DNA of 6,307 nucleotides from assembly GCA_009698295.1 (NCBI GenBank), contig WLQO01000067.1, positions 1-6,307 on the forward strand. The letters run 5' to 3'. The DNA comes from Actinomycetota bacterium. Its GTDB lineage: Bacteria; Actinomycetota; Actinomycetes; Nanopelagicales; Nanopelagicaceae. Below the pieces are notes generated by a model that was not told where the DNA came from, ran no database searches, and was given only the letters and a program-made list of their open reading frames with translations. Shown in pieces: positions 1 through 5,219 of the stretch. A program made the translations under genes and the position numbers. Positions within the stretch are counted from its first letter, which is position 1. The number at the start of each line of letters is the position of its first letter.

Positions 1-118
1 ATGCAGCCATTAATTTCAGGACCGAATTCTTTGCACCAGTGACGGTTACTTCGCCTTTAAGGCTAGCGCCACCGACAATTCGGAAGCGGTCACTGCCTAC
101 GGTGCTCGAAGATGCCAT
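1..118 (-). CDS. murA: UDP-N-acetylglucosamine 1-carboxyvinyltransferase MurA, N-terminal fragment (cut by window edge)
   Basis: This is the first 39 codons of murA, read leftwards from an ATG at 118-116; the rest lies outside the window. MurA transfers enolpyruvate from PEP to UDP-GlcNAc in the cytoplasm, the first committed step of peptidoglycan synthesis. The visible peptide has a short Ser/Thr-rich leader and then DRFRIVGGASLKGEVTVTGAKNSVLKLMAA (residues 10-39, quoted in parts: DRFRIVGG, then GEVTVTGAKNSVLKLM). The GAKN segment at 28-31 carries the Lys-Asn pair (K30, N31) that corresponds to the substrate-binding Lys22-Asn23 of the E. coli enzyme. The gene is divergent from the cobalamin adenosyltransferase gene, as recalled for mycobacteria. 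The start is supported by a TAGACT hexamer six bases upstream, suggesting a leaderless mRNA; no Shine-Dalgarno is visible. The catalytic cysteine loop lies outside the window and cannot be checked. Confidence 0.93.
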   Translation of the reverse strand, partial: MASSSTVGSDRFRIVGGASLKGEVTVTGAKNSVLKLMAA

Positions 119-124
119 AACCGA

Positions 125-130
125 AGTCTA
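125..130 (-). promoter_or_regulatory. Putative -10 element for leaderless murA transcript
   Basis: On the minus strand the hexamer TAGACT is followed by six bases (TCGGTT) and then the murA ATG. TAnnnT six to seven bases before the start codon is the typical actinobacterial -10 position when transcription begins at the A of the start codon. No convincing -35 box is seen. The same hexamer TAGACT occurs before the hydrolase gene at 5207-5212. Confidence 0.6.
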
Positions 131-134
131 CTTA

Positions 135-140
135 TAGGCT
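135..140 (+). promoter_or_regulatory. Putative -10 element for leaderless adenosyltransferase transcript
   Basis: TAGGCT is followed by AGGGCC (six bases) and the ATG at 147, matching the TAnnnT-N6-ATG pattern expected for leaderless transcription. The AGGG directly before the start could be read as a Shine-Dalgarno but is too close (two bases) to work well, which favours the leaderless reading. It sits back to back with the murA -10, four bases apart, so any upstream promoter contacts for each gene fall inside the opposite coding region. Confidence 0.6.
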
Positions 141-146
141 AGGGCC

Positions 147-719
147 ATGGTTAATTTAACGCGTATTTACACCAAGACCGGCGACGATGGCTCAACTTCT
201 TTAGGAGATATGAGCCGTACCTCAAAGAACGATTCACGCCTTGAGGCATATGCCACAGTTGATGAAGCTAATTCAACAATTGGTGTTGTTATCGCAACCG
301 ATGAGTTAAGCGATGATGTACGCGCGCTTCTCATCCGGATCCAAAATGACCTTTTCGATGTCGGCGCTGATCTGTGTACACCAGTAATTGATGCACCAGC
401 ATTTGAACCGTTGCGTGTATTGGAAAGCCAAGTTACCTATTTAGAAGAGCAAATTGACAAGTACAACGCAGATCTTGAGCCGTTGCGCTCATTTGTTCTG
501 CCTTCGGGAACGCCAGCGGCGGCACATTTACATGTAGCCCGCACCGTTGTTCGTCGCGCCGAACGTCGCACATGGGCGGCAATTCATGGCTTTGGTACTG
601 GAGTAAATCCCTTGACTGCAAAGTATTTAAATCGCTGTTCTGACTTGTTATTCGTTTTGGCACGAGTTGCAAATAAGAAAATTGGTGACCAGCTCTGGGT
701 TCCTGGAGCAAACCGCTAA
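147..719 (+). CDS. pduO: Cob(I)alamin adenosyltransferase, PduO type
   Basis: A complete 190-residue protein of the PduO/MMAB-type ATP:cob(I)alamin adenosyltransferase family, the usual length. It transfers the 5'-deoxyadenosyl group of ATP to cob(I)alamin to make coenzyme B12 in the cytoplasm, normally as a homotrimer. Family motifs are visible in order. The N-terminal ATP-binding TRIYTKTGDDGSTSLGD is at 5-21. VDEANSTIG is at 38-46. The RIQNDLFDVGADL helix is at 64-76. The SGTPAAAHLHVART segment is at 120-133, followed by RRAERR at 136-141 with the conserved Arg and Glu residues. NPLTAKYLNRCSDLLFVLAR is at 154-173. The start at 147 is favoured because it directly precedes the TRIYTKTGD motif and has a -10 hexamer at leaderless distance. 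It is divergent from murA and convergent with the small membrane-protein gene, whose stop codon overlaps its own by two bases. No riboswitch fits in the 28-bp upstream gap. Confidence 0.95.
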   Translation: MVNLTRIYTKTGDDGSTSLGDMSRTSKNDSRLEAYATVDEANSTIGVVIATDELSDDVRALLIRIQNDLFDVGADLCTPVIDAPAFEPLRVLESQVTYLEEQIDKYNADLEPLRSFVLPSGTPAAAHLHVARTVVRRAERRTWAAIHGFGTGVNPLTAKYLNRCSDLLFVLARVANKKIGDQLWVPGANR

Positions 720-1036
720 CTCTTTAAAATAGCGCGAGCGATTTTCTCATCGCGCGCAAAGACAAAGAGCCTTGGGCCATCTTTAGTCTGGGTCAACGTC
801 GCTTTAATCTGTGCATTTACTAACTGCAGACGTAACATCTCGCCTTCAATATGGTTATTTGGAGAAGCGATTACGACCAGCGCACCGTATTCGTAATCTC
901 TTCCAATTTTCGGAGTTCGCTCGATTACCGATTTTCCACGCGCAAAGGCCCATTTTAAAATCAAAGCCAAGATACCAACTGCAAAGAATCCACCAAAGCT
1001 AGTGAAAAATAAAGCGTTATTAATTCCTCCGAGCAT
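716..1036 (-). CDS. Small membrane-anchored protein with DUF2007-like domain
   Basis: A 106-residue protein. Residues about 8-31 (LFFTSFGG...LALILKW) form one hydrophobic membrane helix. The positively charged stretch after it (K29, R33, K35) suggests that the C-terminal domain is cytoplasmic. Residues 52-105 follow the layout of the DUF2007 'putative signal transducing protein' family: a beta strand ALVVIASPN, then EGEMLRLQLVNAQIKAT, then GPRLFVFARDEKIARAIL. The assignment rests on pattern similarity seen by eye, not a search, and no biochemical role is known. It is the last gene of the ABC-exporter operon. Its ATG starts two bases after the stop of the secreted-protein gene (TAG-TA-ATG), with no Shine-Dalgarno before it, so translation is probably coupled. 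A GGAGGA sequence lies just inside the gene, at codons 3-4, with no better start codon after it. The actinobacterial DUF2550 family was considered and does not match. Confidence 0.75.
   Translation of the reverse strand: MLGGINNALFFTSFGGFFAVGILALILKWAFARGKSVIERTPKIGRDYEYGALVVIASPNNHIEGEMLRLQLVNAQIKATLTQTKDGPRLFVFARDEKIARAILKS
725..755 (-). terminator. Possible intrinsic terminator inside the 3' end of the operon
   Basis: On the minus strand GCGCGA (755-750) can pair with TCGCGC (737-732) around a 12-base loop, followed directly by TATTTT (731-726). This is a six-bp, almost all-GC stem with a short, imperfect U tract. It lies in the final codons of the DUF2007-like gene, at the end of the four-gene operon and opposite the end of the adenosyltransferase gene. 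The U run is weak, so this is tentative. Confidence 0.33.
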
Positions 1037-1038
1037 TA

Positions 1039-1680
1039 CTAACCAGATACCGCTTTATATTCAGTGTTAGGGAGCAGGTCTGGTGGATCGCTCTGATTAC
1101 AGTCAGCGCTTATATTAGAAACAATATGTCCCACGCCAATTGGTTCTGTAGTAATCAATAAGACGGTGACTATTTTCACGCCAGCGCTTCCGGGAACTGA
1201 AGTTGTGATCTTTCCAAAAGTCTTTAAAGTCCGATCTTTACTTGATGTTGCCCCGACTACATCAGCAGTTACTTGCCACCAGCGACAGCCCATATCGGAA
1301 GCGACTAAGACTGCTCCGCAAGTAAATTTTTTACAGCTTTCTACTCGAGAAGAAAGTGCAGATTTTGCGGATAAAATTCCAACTACCTCTTTCGCTGTTG
1401 GTACCTTCAAATATAACTTGGTCTCACCGAGTGGATCAGTTTTAAAGCCAGCAGGTGGCCATTTTGGAGATGGTGAAGGCGACACCTTGCTATTGTTATT
1501 TTTCTTCTTTTTCTTCTTCTTAACTGGTGGCTTCTTAACCGGAGCTTTCTTTACTGGAGCCTTCTTGGTAACGCTCGCCTTTGGTGTTGGCGTCGGGCTC
1601 TTCGTTGCAGCAGTTGCGGGGGCCACTGATAAAGCCAGTCCAAAGGCCAATGCCAGCGCTAACTTCTTAGATCTAATCAC
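1039..1680 (-). CDS. Secreted protein with lysine-rich linker and four-cysteine C-terminal domain, function unknown
   Basis: The chosen start is GTG at 1680-1678, which overlaps the permease stop as GTGA. It gives a 213-residue protein; an alternative GTG at 1695 would only add five residues before a normal signal peptide. Residues 1-24 form a Sec signal peptide: charged MIRSKK, hydrophobic core LALALAFGLALSVA, then ATA with likely cleavage after A24. Residues 25-75 are a Pro/Lys/Ser/Thr-rich linker with three PVKK-type repeats (42-55), an unbroken Lys run to residue 60, three Asn, and SPSPSP. The remaining ~135 residues look folded and contain four cysteines (C116, C121, C132, C194), enough for two disulfides, plus a CRWW motif at 132-135. 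There is no lipobox and no sortase motif. I do not recognise the C-terminal family. The linker resembles regions that cross or bind the negatively charged cell wall. Coupling to the upstream permease gene suggests a shared job with the exporter. Confidence 0.78.
   Translation of the reverse strand: MIRSKKLALALAFGLALSVAPATAATKSPTPTPKASVTKKAPVKKAPVKKPPVKKKKKKKNNNSKVSPSPSPKWPPAGFKTDPLGETKLYLKVPTAKEVVGILSAKSALSSRVESCKKFTCGAVLVASDMGCRWWQVTADVVGATSSKDRTLKTFGKITTSVPGSAGVKIVTVLLITTEPIGVGHIVSNISADCNQSDPPDLLPNTEYKAVSG
1499..1521 (-). repeat. 23-base homopurine tract coding for poly-lysine
   Basis: The plus strand is purely pyrimidine (only C and T) for 23 bases, so the coding strand is purely A/G and made of AAG/AAA codons. 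It encodes most of the lysine run in the secreted protein's linker and is continued by AAT/AAC codons. Such a tract is prone to replication or transcription slippage and to ribosome stalling. Confidence 0.85.
1516..1575 (-). repeat. 15-bp tandem repeat encoding [A/P]PVKK units
   Basis: Three 15-bp units (1516-1530, 1531-1545, 1546-1560) encode PPVKK, APVKK and APVKK on the minus strand. A diverged fourth unit (1561-1575) encodes SVTKK. The units differ at synonymous and a few non-synonymous positions, so the array is not a very recent duplication. The unit length is a multiple of three, so gain or loss would change linker length without a frameshift. Confidence 0.85.
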
Positions 1681-2480
1681 TTCTGTTGGTCCCACTTAAA
1701 GGTGCGAATTGAGATAAATAACCCAGCGATAAACCAGGCGAGAATAATTATGAAAGTACGACCAGTTTCCCAACTTCCAGCAACTTCGCGTGCGGCAAAA
1801 GAATCAGGCAAGAAGACAGAGCGCATACCTTGGGTCATCCATTTAAGCGGAAAAATCGCTGCTACTTGCTGCATCCAAGCAGGCAGATCAGTGAAGACAA
1901 AGAAGACGCCGCTGAAGAATTGCAGAATAATCACAACGGGTGAAACAACTGCTGATGCTCCACGGCCGCTCTTGGGAATTACCGAGAAAGCGATTCCGAG
2001 TGAAGTAGATGCGGCACTCCCCAGCAGAATTAACCAAGTAAAGGTCAACCATTTCGCGGGATCAGTTGGAAGATTTACACCAAAGAATACGATTCCGGCA
2101 ATTAGCAGCAAGAAGACTTGAGCAACCATTGTTGCAAAAACGACGATGACTTTGCCGATGAAATAACTAGCTGCCGGCATCGGTGTGCCACGTAATCGTT
2201 TTAGCGTTCCGAAGTCGCGTTCCACGGGGATCATGATCGCCAATTGTTGAAAACCAGTGTTTACCAAGCCTGATGCAATCATTCCTGCAACAAAATATTG
2301 ACTAAAAGTTACGCCATCGGTCAACTCGTTGGTAAAGACAGAACCGAATATGCCGAGCAACATAATTGGAAATGCCAGAGTAAATACGACAGATTCGCGT
2401 TGGCGCAAGAACTGTTTTATCTCCAAACCACCGCGGGCAATTCCGATGGTTAGAGCGCTCGGAACTTTATTCTGAGCCAT
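1677..2480 (-). CDS. ABC-2 type exporter permease (DrrB-like)
   Basis: A 267-residue integral membrane protein, the usual size for a single ABC-2 permease that pairs with a separate ATPase. About six hydrophobic segments are visible, near residues 31-50, 58-84, 107-134, 142-167, 177-197 and 242-259. The ABC-2 family features are ERDFGTLKRLRGTPMPAASY (87-106), the cytosolic coupling segment, and FPLKWMTQGMR (210-220) before the last helix. The start at ATG 2480 is chosen over a TTG at 2492 because GGAGG lies five bases upstream of the ATG. It overlaps the end of the ATPase gene by 14 bp, which indicates translational coupling and a fixed partnership. The transporter probably exports a lipid, drug-like compound or cell-wall component. 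The substrate cannot be read from sequence, and 'multidrug' labels common for this family would be guesses. Confidence 0.9.
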   Translation of the reverse strand: MAQNKVPSALTIGIARGGLEIKQFLRQRESVVFTLAFPIMLLGIFGSVFTNELTDGVTFSQYFVAGMIASGLVNTGFQQLAIMIPVERDFGTLKRLRGTPMPAASYFIGKVIVVFATMVAQVFLLLIAGIVFFGVNLPTDPAKWLTFTWLILLGSAASTSLGIAFSVIPKSGRGASAVVSPVVIILQFFSGVFFVFTDLPAWMQQVAAIFPLKWMTQGMRSVFLPDSFAAREVAGSWETGRTFIIILAWFIAGLFISIRTFKWDQQK

Positions 2481-3336
2481 CAGCGCCTCCAATCATTTCT
2501 AAGTAAATATCTTCAAGTGAAGCGCGCTTGACTGTGAGTTCTGGGATCTCATCTTTATAAGTCTCGGTGAGTTTGCGGATTAGCGCCGTTGGATTATCAG
2601 TGCGCTCTGCTTGTGCTCCTTTTTCACTCAGCCATGAGACTGTTGCAAGTGATGTAGCGCGACCACCCAAAAGAGCAGGCGTAGCAACTTCAACAATTTT
2701 GCCCTGATTAATTACCGCAACGCGATCTGCTAAAGCCTCCGCCTCATCTAAATAATGTGTGGTCAAGACAATTGTGGTCCCGCTATCACGCAGACTCTTT
2801 ATTAGCGCCCAAAATGCGCGACGTGCTTCGGGATCAAAACCAGTTGTTGGCTCATCTAAAAAGAGAAGTTCGGGAGAGCCGATAATTCCGAGGGCAACGT
2901 CTAGGCGGCGACGCTGACCACCAGATAAAGTGCGAATCAAGGCGCTTGATTTTTCGTCTAGCCCCACATCTTGAATAACTTCGTTTACATCGCGTGGATT
3001 TGAATAATACTTAGCAAAGTGCGCAACCGTGTCCTTTACAGATAAATCACCGGCATCTGATGTTGATTGCAAAACGATTCCAATTCGATTGCGCCAGATG
3101 CGACCGGCTTCTCCTTTTATAGCGGGGTCGGTGTTTAAGACTGAAACTTCACCGCTATCGCGAGCGCGAAAACCTTCTAGGATTTCAACGGTAGTTGTCT
3201 TTCCTGCACCATTTGGACCAAGCAAAGCGAAGATTTCACCGCGTGCAATCGTTAAATCAATTCCAGCAACAGCCTGGGTGGATCCATAGCTCTTCTTCAG
3301 GCCACGGACAGATATCACACTGCCCAAATCGCTCAT
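2467..3336 (-). CDS. ABC transporter ATP-binding protein (DrrA-like exporter subunit)
   Basis: A 289-residue nucleotide-binding subunit of an ABC-2 type exporter, acting at the cytoplasmic membrane face with the permease encoded next. All catalytic motifs are intact: A-loop Tyr17, Walker A GPNGAGKT (40-47), Q-loop Gln90, signature LSGGQ (137-141), Walker B LLFLDE (157-162) with catalytic Glu162, D-loop TGFD (165-168) and H-loop His194. The C-terminal ~60 residues, ending in ASLEDIYLEMIGG, are the short tail typical of DrrA/NatA-like ATPases. The start at ATG 3336 is preferred over TTG 3363, which would lie in the hairpin region, because AAGG lies seven bases upstream. It is the first gene of the four-gene operon and divergent from the small zinc-motif gene 47 bp away. 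A 6-bp inverted repeat just upstream may regulate it. Confidence 0.93.
   Translation of the reverse strand: MSDLGSVISVRGLKKSYGSTQAVAGIDLTIARGEIFALLGPNGAGKTTTVEILEGFRARDSGEVSVLNTDPAIKGEAGRIWRNRIGIVLQSTSDAGDLSVKDTVAHFAKYYSNPRDVNEVIQDVGLDEKSSALIRTLSGGQRRRLDVALGIIGSPELLFLDEPTTGFDPEARRAFWALIKSLRDSGTTIVLTTHYLDEAEALADRVAVINQGKIVEVATPALLGGRATSLATVSWLSEKGAQAERTDNPTALIRKLTETYKDEIPELTVKRASLEDIYLEMIGGADGSE
2486..2490 (-). promoter_or_regulatory. Shine-Dalgarno deciding the permease start
   Basis: GGAGG on the minus strand is followed by five bases (CGCTG) and the ATG at 2480-2478. It lies inside the last codons of the ATPase gene, encoding Gly-Gly there. It is the strongest ribosome binding site in the window and fixes the permease start downstream of the TTG at 2492. 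Confidence 0.8.
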
Positions 3337-3345
3337 ATGGCTACC

Positions 3346-3363
3346 TTGCCACATTGTTGGCAA
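3346..3363. promoter_or_regulatory. Inverted repeat TTGCCA-N6-TGGCAA between divergent genes
   Basis: A perfect 6-bp inverted repeat with a 6-base spacer lies in the 47-bp gap between the ABC ATPase gene and the zinc-motif gene. It could be a dimeric repressor operator. In the minus-strand mRNA it could instead form a hairpin whose 3' arm shares its last two bases with the AAGG ribosome binding site at 3347-3344. It is too short to be decisive on its own. Confidence 0.45.
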
Positions 3364-3372
3364 AAGTGCGAG

Positions 3373-3378
3373 AAAATA
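3373..3378 (-). promoter_or_regulatory. Putative -10 element for the ABC exporter operon
   Basis: TATTTT on the minus strand fits TAnnnT. Transcription starting about seven bases downstream would give a leader of roughly 30 bases holding the inverted repeat and the AAGG ribosome binding site. This is a leadered gene, unlike the others in the window. No clear -35 is seen, and AT-rich hexamers arise by chance. Confidence 0.35.
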
Positions 3379-3383
3379 CCTTC

Positions 3384-3695
3384 ATGAGCCCGCGCCGCAA
3401 CTTTCCGAAGGGTCGTCGGCCAAAGAGTGAAGATCGCGATATTTCTACATCAAATCAAACTGTAGAAGAGCATGCAGATGGCGATTTCATTGTTCGCAAG
3501 ATCACAGGATCTAGTTCTAATAAACCATATCGTTGCCCTGGTTGCGATCAAGTAATTCCGATGGCAACTCCACACACTGTTGCTTGGATGGTGGGTGAAG
3601 AAGATAACCGCCGACATTGGCATAACGCATGTTGGGCCAAACGAAATAACCGCCGGCCAAATACAGAGCGCACACGAAATGCGCCTCGTTTTTAG
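3384..3695 (+). CDS. Small actinobacterial zinc-motif protein, function unknown
   Basis: A 103-residue basic protein starting at ATG 3384. Residues 1-30 are charged and low-complexity (MSPRRNFPKGRRPKSEDRD). The core holds CPGC at 51-54, H64, and RRHWHNACW at 76-84, with H78, H80 and C83. CxxC followed by HxxC suggests one zinc site of a zinc-ribbon or treble-clef/HNH-like fold. From memory, similar proteins (YRCPGCDQ.I ... RRHWH..CW) are widespread in Actinobacteria and are often labelled 'ATP/GTP-binding protein'. No P-loop is present here, so that label is not supported. The basic N- and C-terminal tails (RNNRRPNTERTRNAPRF at the end) suggest nucleic-acid binding, which is inference. The frame is open upstream to 3195, but that part is antisense to the ATPase gene and is excluded. 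It is divergent from the ABC operon and convergent with the aldehyde dehydrogenase gene. Confidence 0.85.
   Translation: MSPRRNFPKGRRPKSEDRDISTSNQTVEEHADGDFIVRKITGSSSNKPYRCPGCDQVIPMATPHTVAWMVGEEDNRRHWHNACWAKRNNRRPNTERTRNAPRF
3666..3693 (+). terminator. Possible intrinsic terminator overlapping the zinc-motif gene stop
   Basis: GAGCGC (3666-3671) can pair with GCGC-TC (3681-3687) with one bulged C, around a nine-base loop. It is followed by G and TTTTT (3689-3693), and a second T run follows the stop codon. The hairpin lies in the last codons of the gene, in keeping with the 19-bp space to the converging aldehyde dehydrogenase gene. The short, bulged stem makes this tentative. Confidence 0.4.
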
Positions 3696-3714
3696 TTTTT
3701 AATTAATTATTTAT

Positions 3715-5196
3715 TTAACCAAGCCGCCCATTTAATAAACGCGTCAAAGTCACTATTAATTTATCGTTCCCCTTTGTGCGCTTAAAACTCGTGAAAGCAA
3801 TTGGTAATTGGAAACGGGCACGCACCACGGTACGAGGGTATGTAAATTCCAAGATTCCTTCAGGGCCATGGATACGTCCGTAACCACTATCTTTCACGCC
3901 ACCAAATGGCACTGATGCAATAGCCGCAAATGAAATAGTTGAGTTGATAGCAACCATCCCGCAATGAAGTTGGCGCGCGATTTTCTTTCCTTGGCGCTTT
4001 GACCATATAGAAGAACCAAGGCCGTAACGTGAAGCATTTGAAAGCGCCACCGCTTCATCCATCGATTTAACTCTATTGATGGCAATTGTCGGTCCGAAAG
4101 TTTCTTCGAGCATTGCCGTTGAATTTTCAGGAACATCTAGCAAGATCACTGGCTCAACAAATGGCGCTTTAACGGAGTCAGATCCGCCGAGTGCGGCTTT
4201 GGCACCTTTGGCTAGCGCATCATCGATATGGCCCTGAATTACATTTATCTGCGAAGGCATCGTCGCAGGTCCGTAATTACCAACACCAGGTGCGCCAGGA
4301 TGAATCTTGCGGGCAACCTTTAACGCTTCCTCGATAAATTTATCGGCAACGCTTTCATGAACATAAACACGTTCAGCACCAATACAAGTTTGTCCAGCGT
4401 TGGACATCGCTGACCAAATGGTGGCATCGGCAGCACGTTTGATATCAGCATCAGCAGCCACGATTACGGGATCTTTTCCGCCACATTCAAGGACAACAGG
4501 TGTCATAGTCGTTGCACATGTTGCCGCCACTAATTTGGCGGTACGAGTTGAGCCGGTAAATGCCAACTTATCTACGCCACTTTCGCATAGATCTTTTCCG
4601 GTTGCGCCAAGTCCAGTTATGCAGATGAAGATATCTGCAAATGGAGCAACTTCAGCGAAAGTTTTTGCTAAAACGGTTCCAACGCCAGGTGTGTATTCAC
4701 TCGGCTTAAAGACCACCGTATTTCCGGCGGCAAGTGCGTAAGAAATAGAACCCATTGGCGTAAAGATTGGATAGTTCCAGGGACCGATAACTCCAACGAC
4801 ACCAACCGGTGAACGCTCAACTGTTGCAGACATATTTGCCATCAAAGCACCAGGGGAGCGATGAGAAGTTCGCATTACGCCTTCGGCGTGACGAGCAGCC
4901 CAACCTAAGTGACCAACTGCAAGCGAAGCTTCCAATTTTGCATCGCTGACTGGCTTACCGGTCTCGCGCGAAACTATTTCAGTAATCTCATCTAGCTTTG
5001 AAATTAATAAATTACTCCACTGAAGCAAAATTTTACGACGCCCTTTAAATCCAAGGCTCTGCCAGGCCAGGGAAGAGGCACGGGCTTTGGCAACCGATGC
5101 GCGCACTTGTTCACGGTCAGCGATTGGGTAATCTGCAATAACTTCGCCAGTAACTGGATAGTGCGATGCAAATGTTGCGTTGGATAAAGTGGTCAT
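3715..5196 (-). CDS. NAD(P)-dependent aldehyde dehydrogenase family protein
   Basis: A complete 493-residue cytosolic enzyme of the aldehyde dehydrogenase superfamily, oxidising an aldehyde to the acid. Key residues are all present: Asn141 in GPWNY (oxyanion site), Lys164 in FKPSE (cofactor binding), the Rossmann-loop FTGS (213-216), general base Glu237 in LECGGKDP, nucleophile Cys271 in AGQTCIGAERVYV, EETFGP (364-369) and PFGGVKDSGYGR (430-441). Its overall look is close to actinobacterial aldehyde or succinate-semialdehyde dehydrogenases, but the substrate cannot be settled by motif reading, so no gene symbol is given. The ~35-residue basic C-terminal tail after the family core may be a lineage extension. 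The start at ATG 5196 is favoured by TAGTCT six bases upstream (leaderless). A TTG at 5202 with GGAG ten bases upstream would add two residues and remains possible. The gene is divergent from the hydrolase gene, 23 bp away. Confidence 0.93.
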   Translation of the reverse strand: MTTLSNATFASHYPVTGEVIADYPIADREQVRASVAKARASSLAWQSLGFKGRRKILLQWSNLLISKLDEITEIVSRETGKPVSDAKLEASLAVGHLGWAARHAEGVMRTSHRSPGALMANMSATVERSPVGVVGVIGPWNYPIFTPMGSISYALAAGNTVVFKPSEYTPGVGTVLAKTFAEVAPFADIFICITGLGATGKDLCESGVDKLAFTGSTRTAKLVAATCATTMTPVVLECGGKDPVIVAADADIKRAADATIWSAMSNAGQTCIGAERVYVHESVADKFIEEALKVARKIHPGAPGVGNYGPATMPSQINVIQGHIDDALAKGAKAALGGSDSVKAPFVEPVILLDVPENSTAMLEETFGPTIAINRVKSMDEAVALSNASRYGLGSSIWSKRQGKKIARQLHCGMVAINSTISFAAIASVPFGGVKDSGYGRIHGPEGILEFTYPRTVVRARFQLPIAFTSFKRTKGNDKLIVTLTRLLNGRLG

Positions 5197-5202
5197 GGGC
5201 AA

Positions 5203-5208
5203 AGACTA
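5203..5208 (-). promoter_or_regulatory. Putative -10 element for leaderless aldehyde dehydrogenase transcript
   Basis: TAGTCT on the minus strand is followed by TTGCCC and the ATG at 5196, the same six-base spacing seen at murA and the adenosyltransferase gene. It overlaps the opposite-strand -10 at 5207-5212 by two bases. Confidence 0.55.
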
Positions 5209-5212
5209 GACT
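5207..5212 (+). promoter_or_regulatory. Putative -10 element for leaderless hydrolase transcript
   Basis: TAGACT is followed by seven bases (CTCCTGT) and the ATG at 5220. There is no Shine-Dalgarno on this strand: the pyrimidine-rich CTCCT is the complement of one. This supports leaderless initiation and the choice of ATG 5220 over upstream in-frame starts. Confidence 0.6.
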
Positions 5213-5219
5213 CTCCTGT

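Noticed and set aside
716..1036. DUF2550 assignment suggested by mycobacterial synteny near the adenosyltransferase gene
   Set aside because: The protein lacks the DUF2550 sequence pattern and is shorter; the DUF2007-like layout fits better.
1681..1695. Earlier GTG start for the secreted protein
   Set aside because: The GTG at 1680 forms a GTGA overlap with the permease stop and gives a normal signal peptide start; the extension adds five residues without a ribosome binding site.
1166..1699. A 177-codon open frame on the plus strand
   Set aside because: It is antisense to the secreted-protein gene. Its product has a phenylalanine run that mirrors the poly-lysine codons, and it has no recognisable domain.
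1702..2121. A 139-codon open frame on the plus strand
   Set aside because: It lies opposite the clear ABC-2 permease gene and has no family pattern.
2481..2492. Earlier TTG start for the permease
   Set aside because: GGAGG is five bases from the ATG at 2480, whereas the TTG overlaps that Shine-Dalgarno.
4400..4741. A 113-codon open frame on the plus strand
   Set aside because: It is antisense to the catalytic core of the aldehyde dehydrogenase gene, with no start signal and no recognisable motif.
5166..5219. Upstream ATG start for the alpha/beta hydrolase
   Set aside because: It would run through the aldehyde dehydrogenase start region and the -10 hexamers; the added residues do not belong to the fold.
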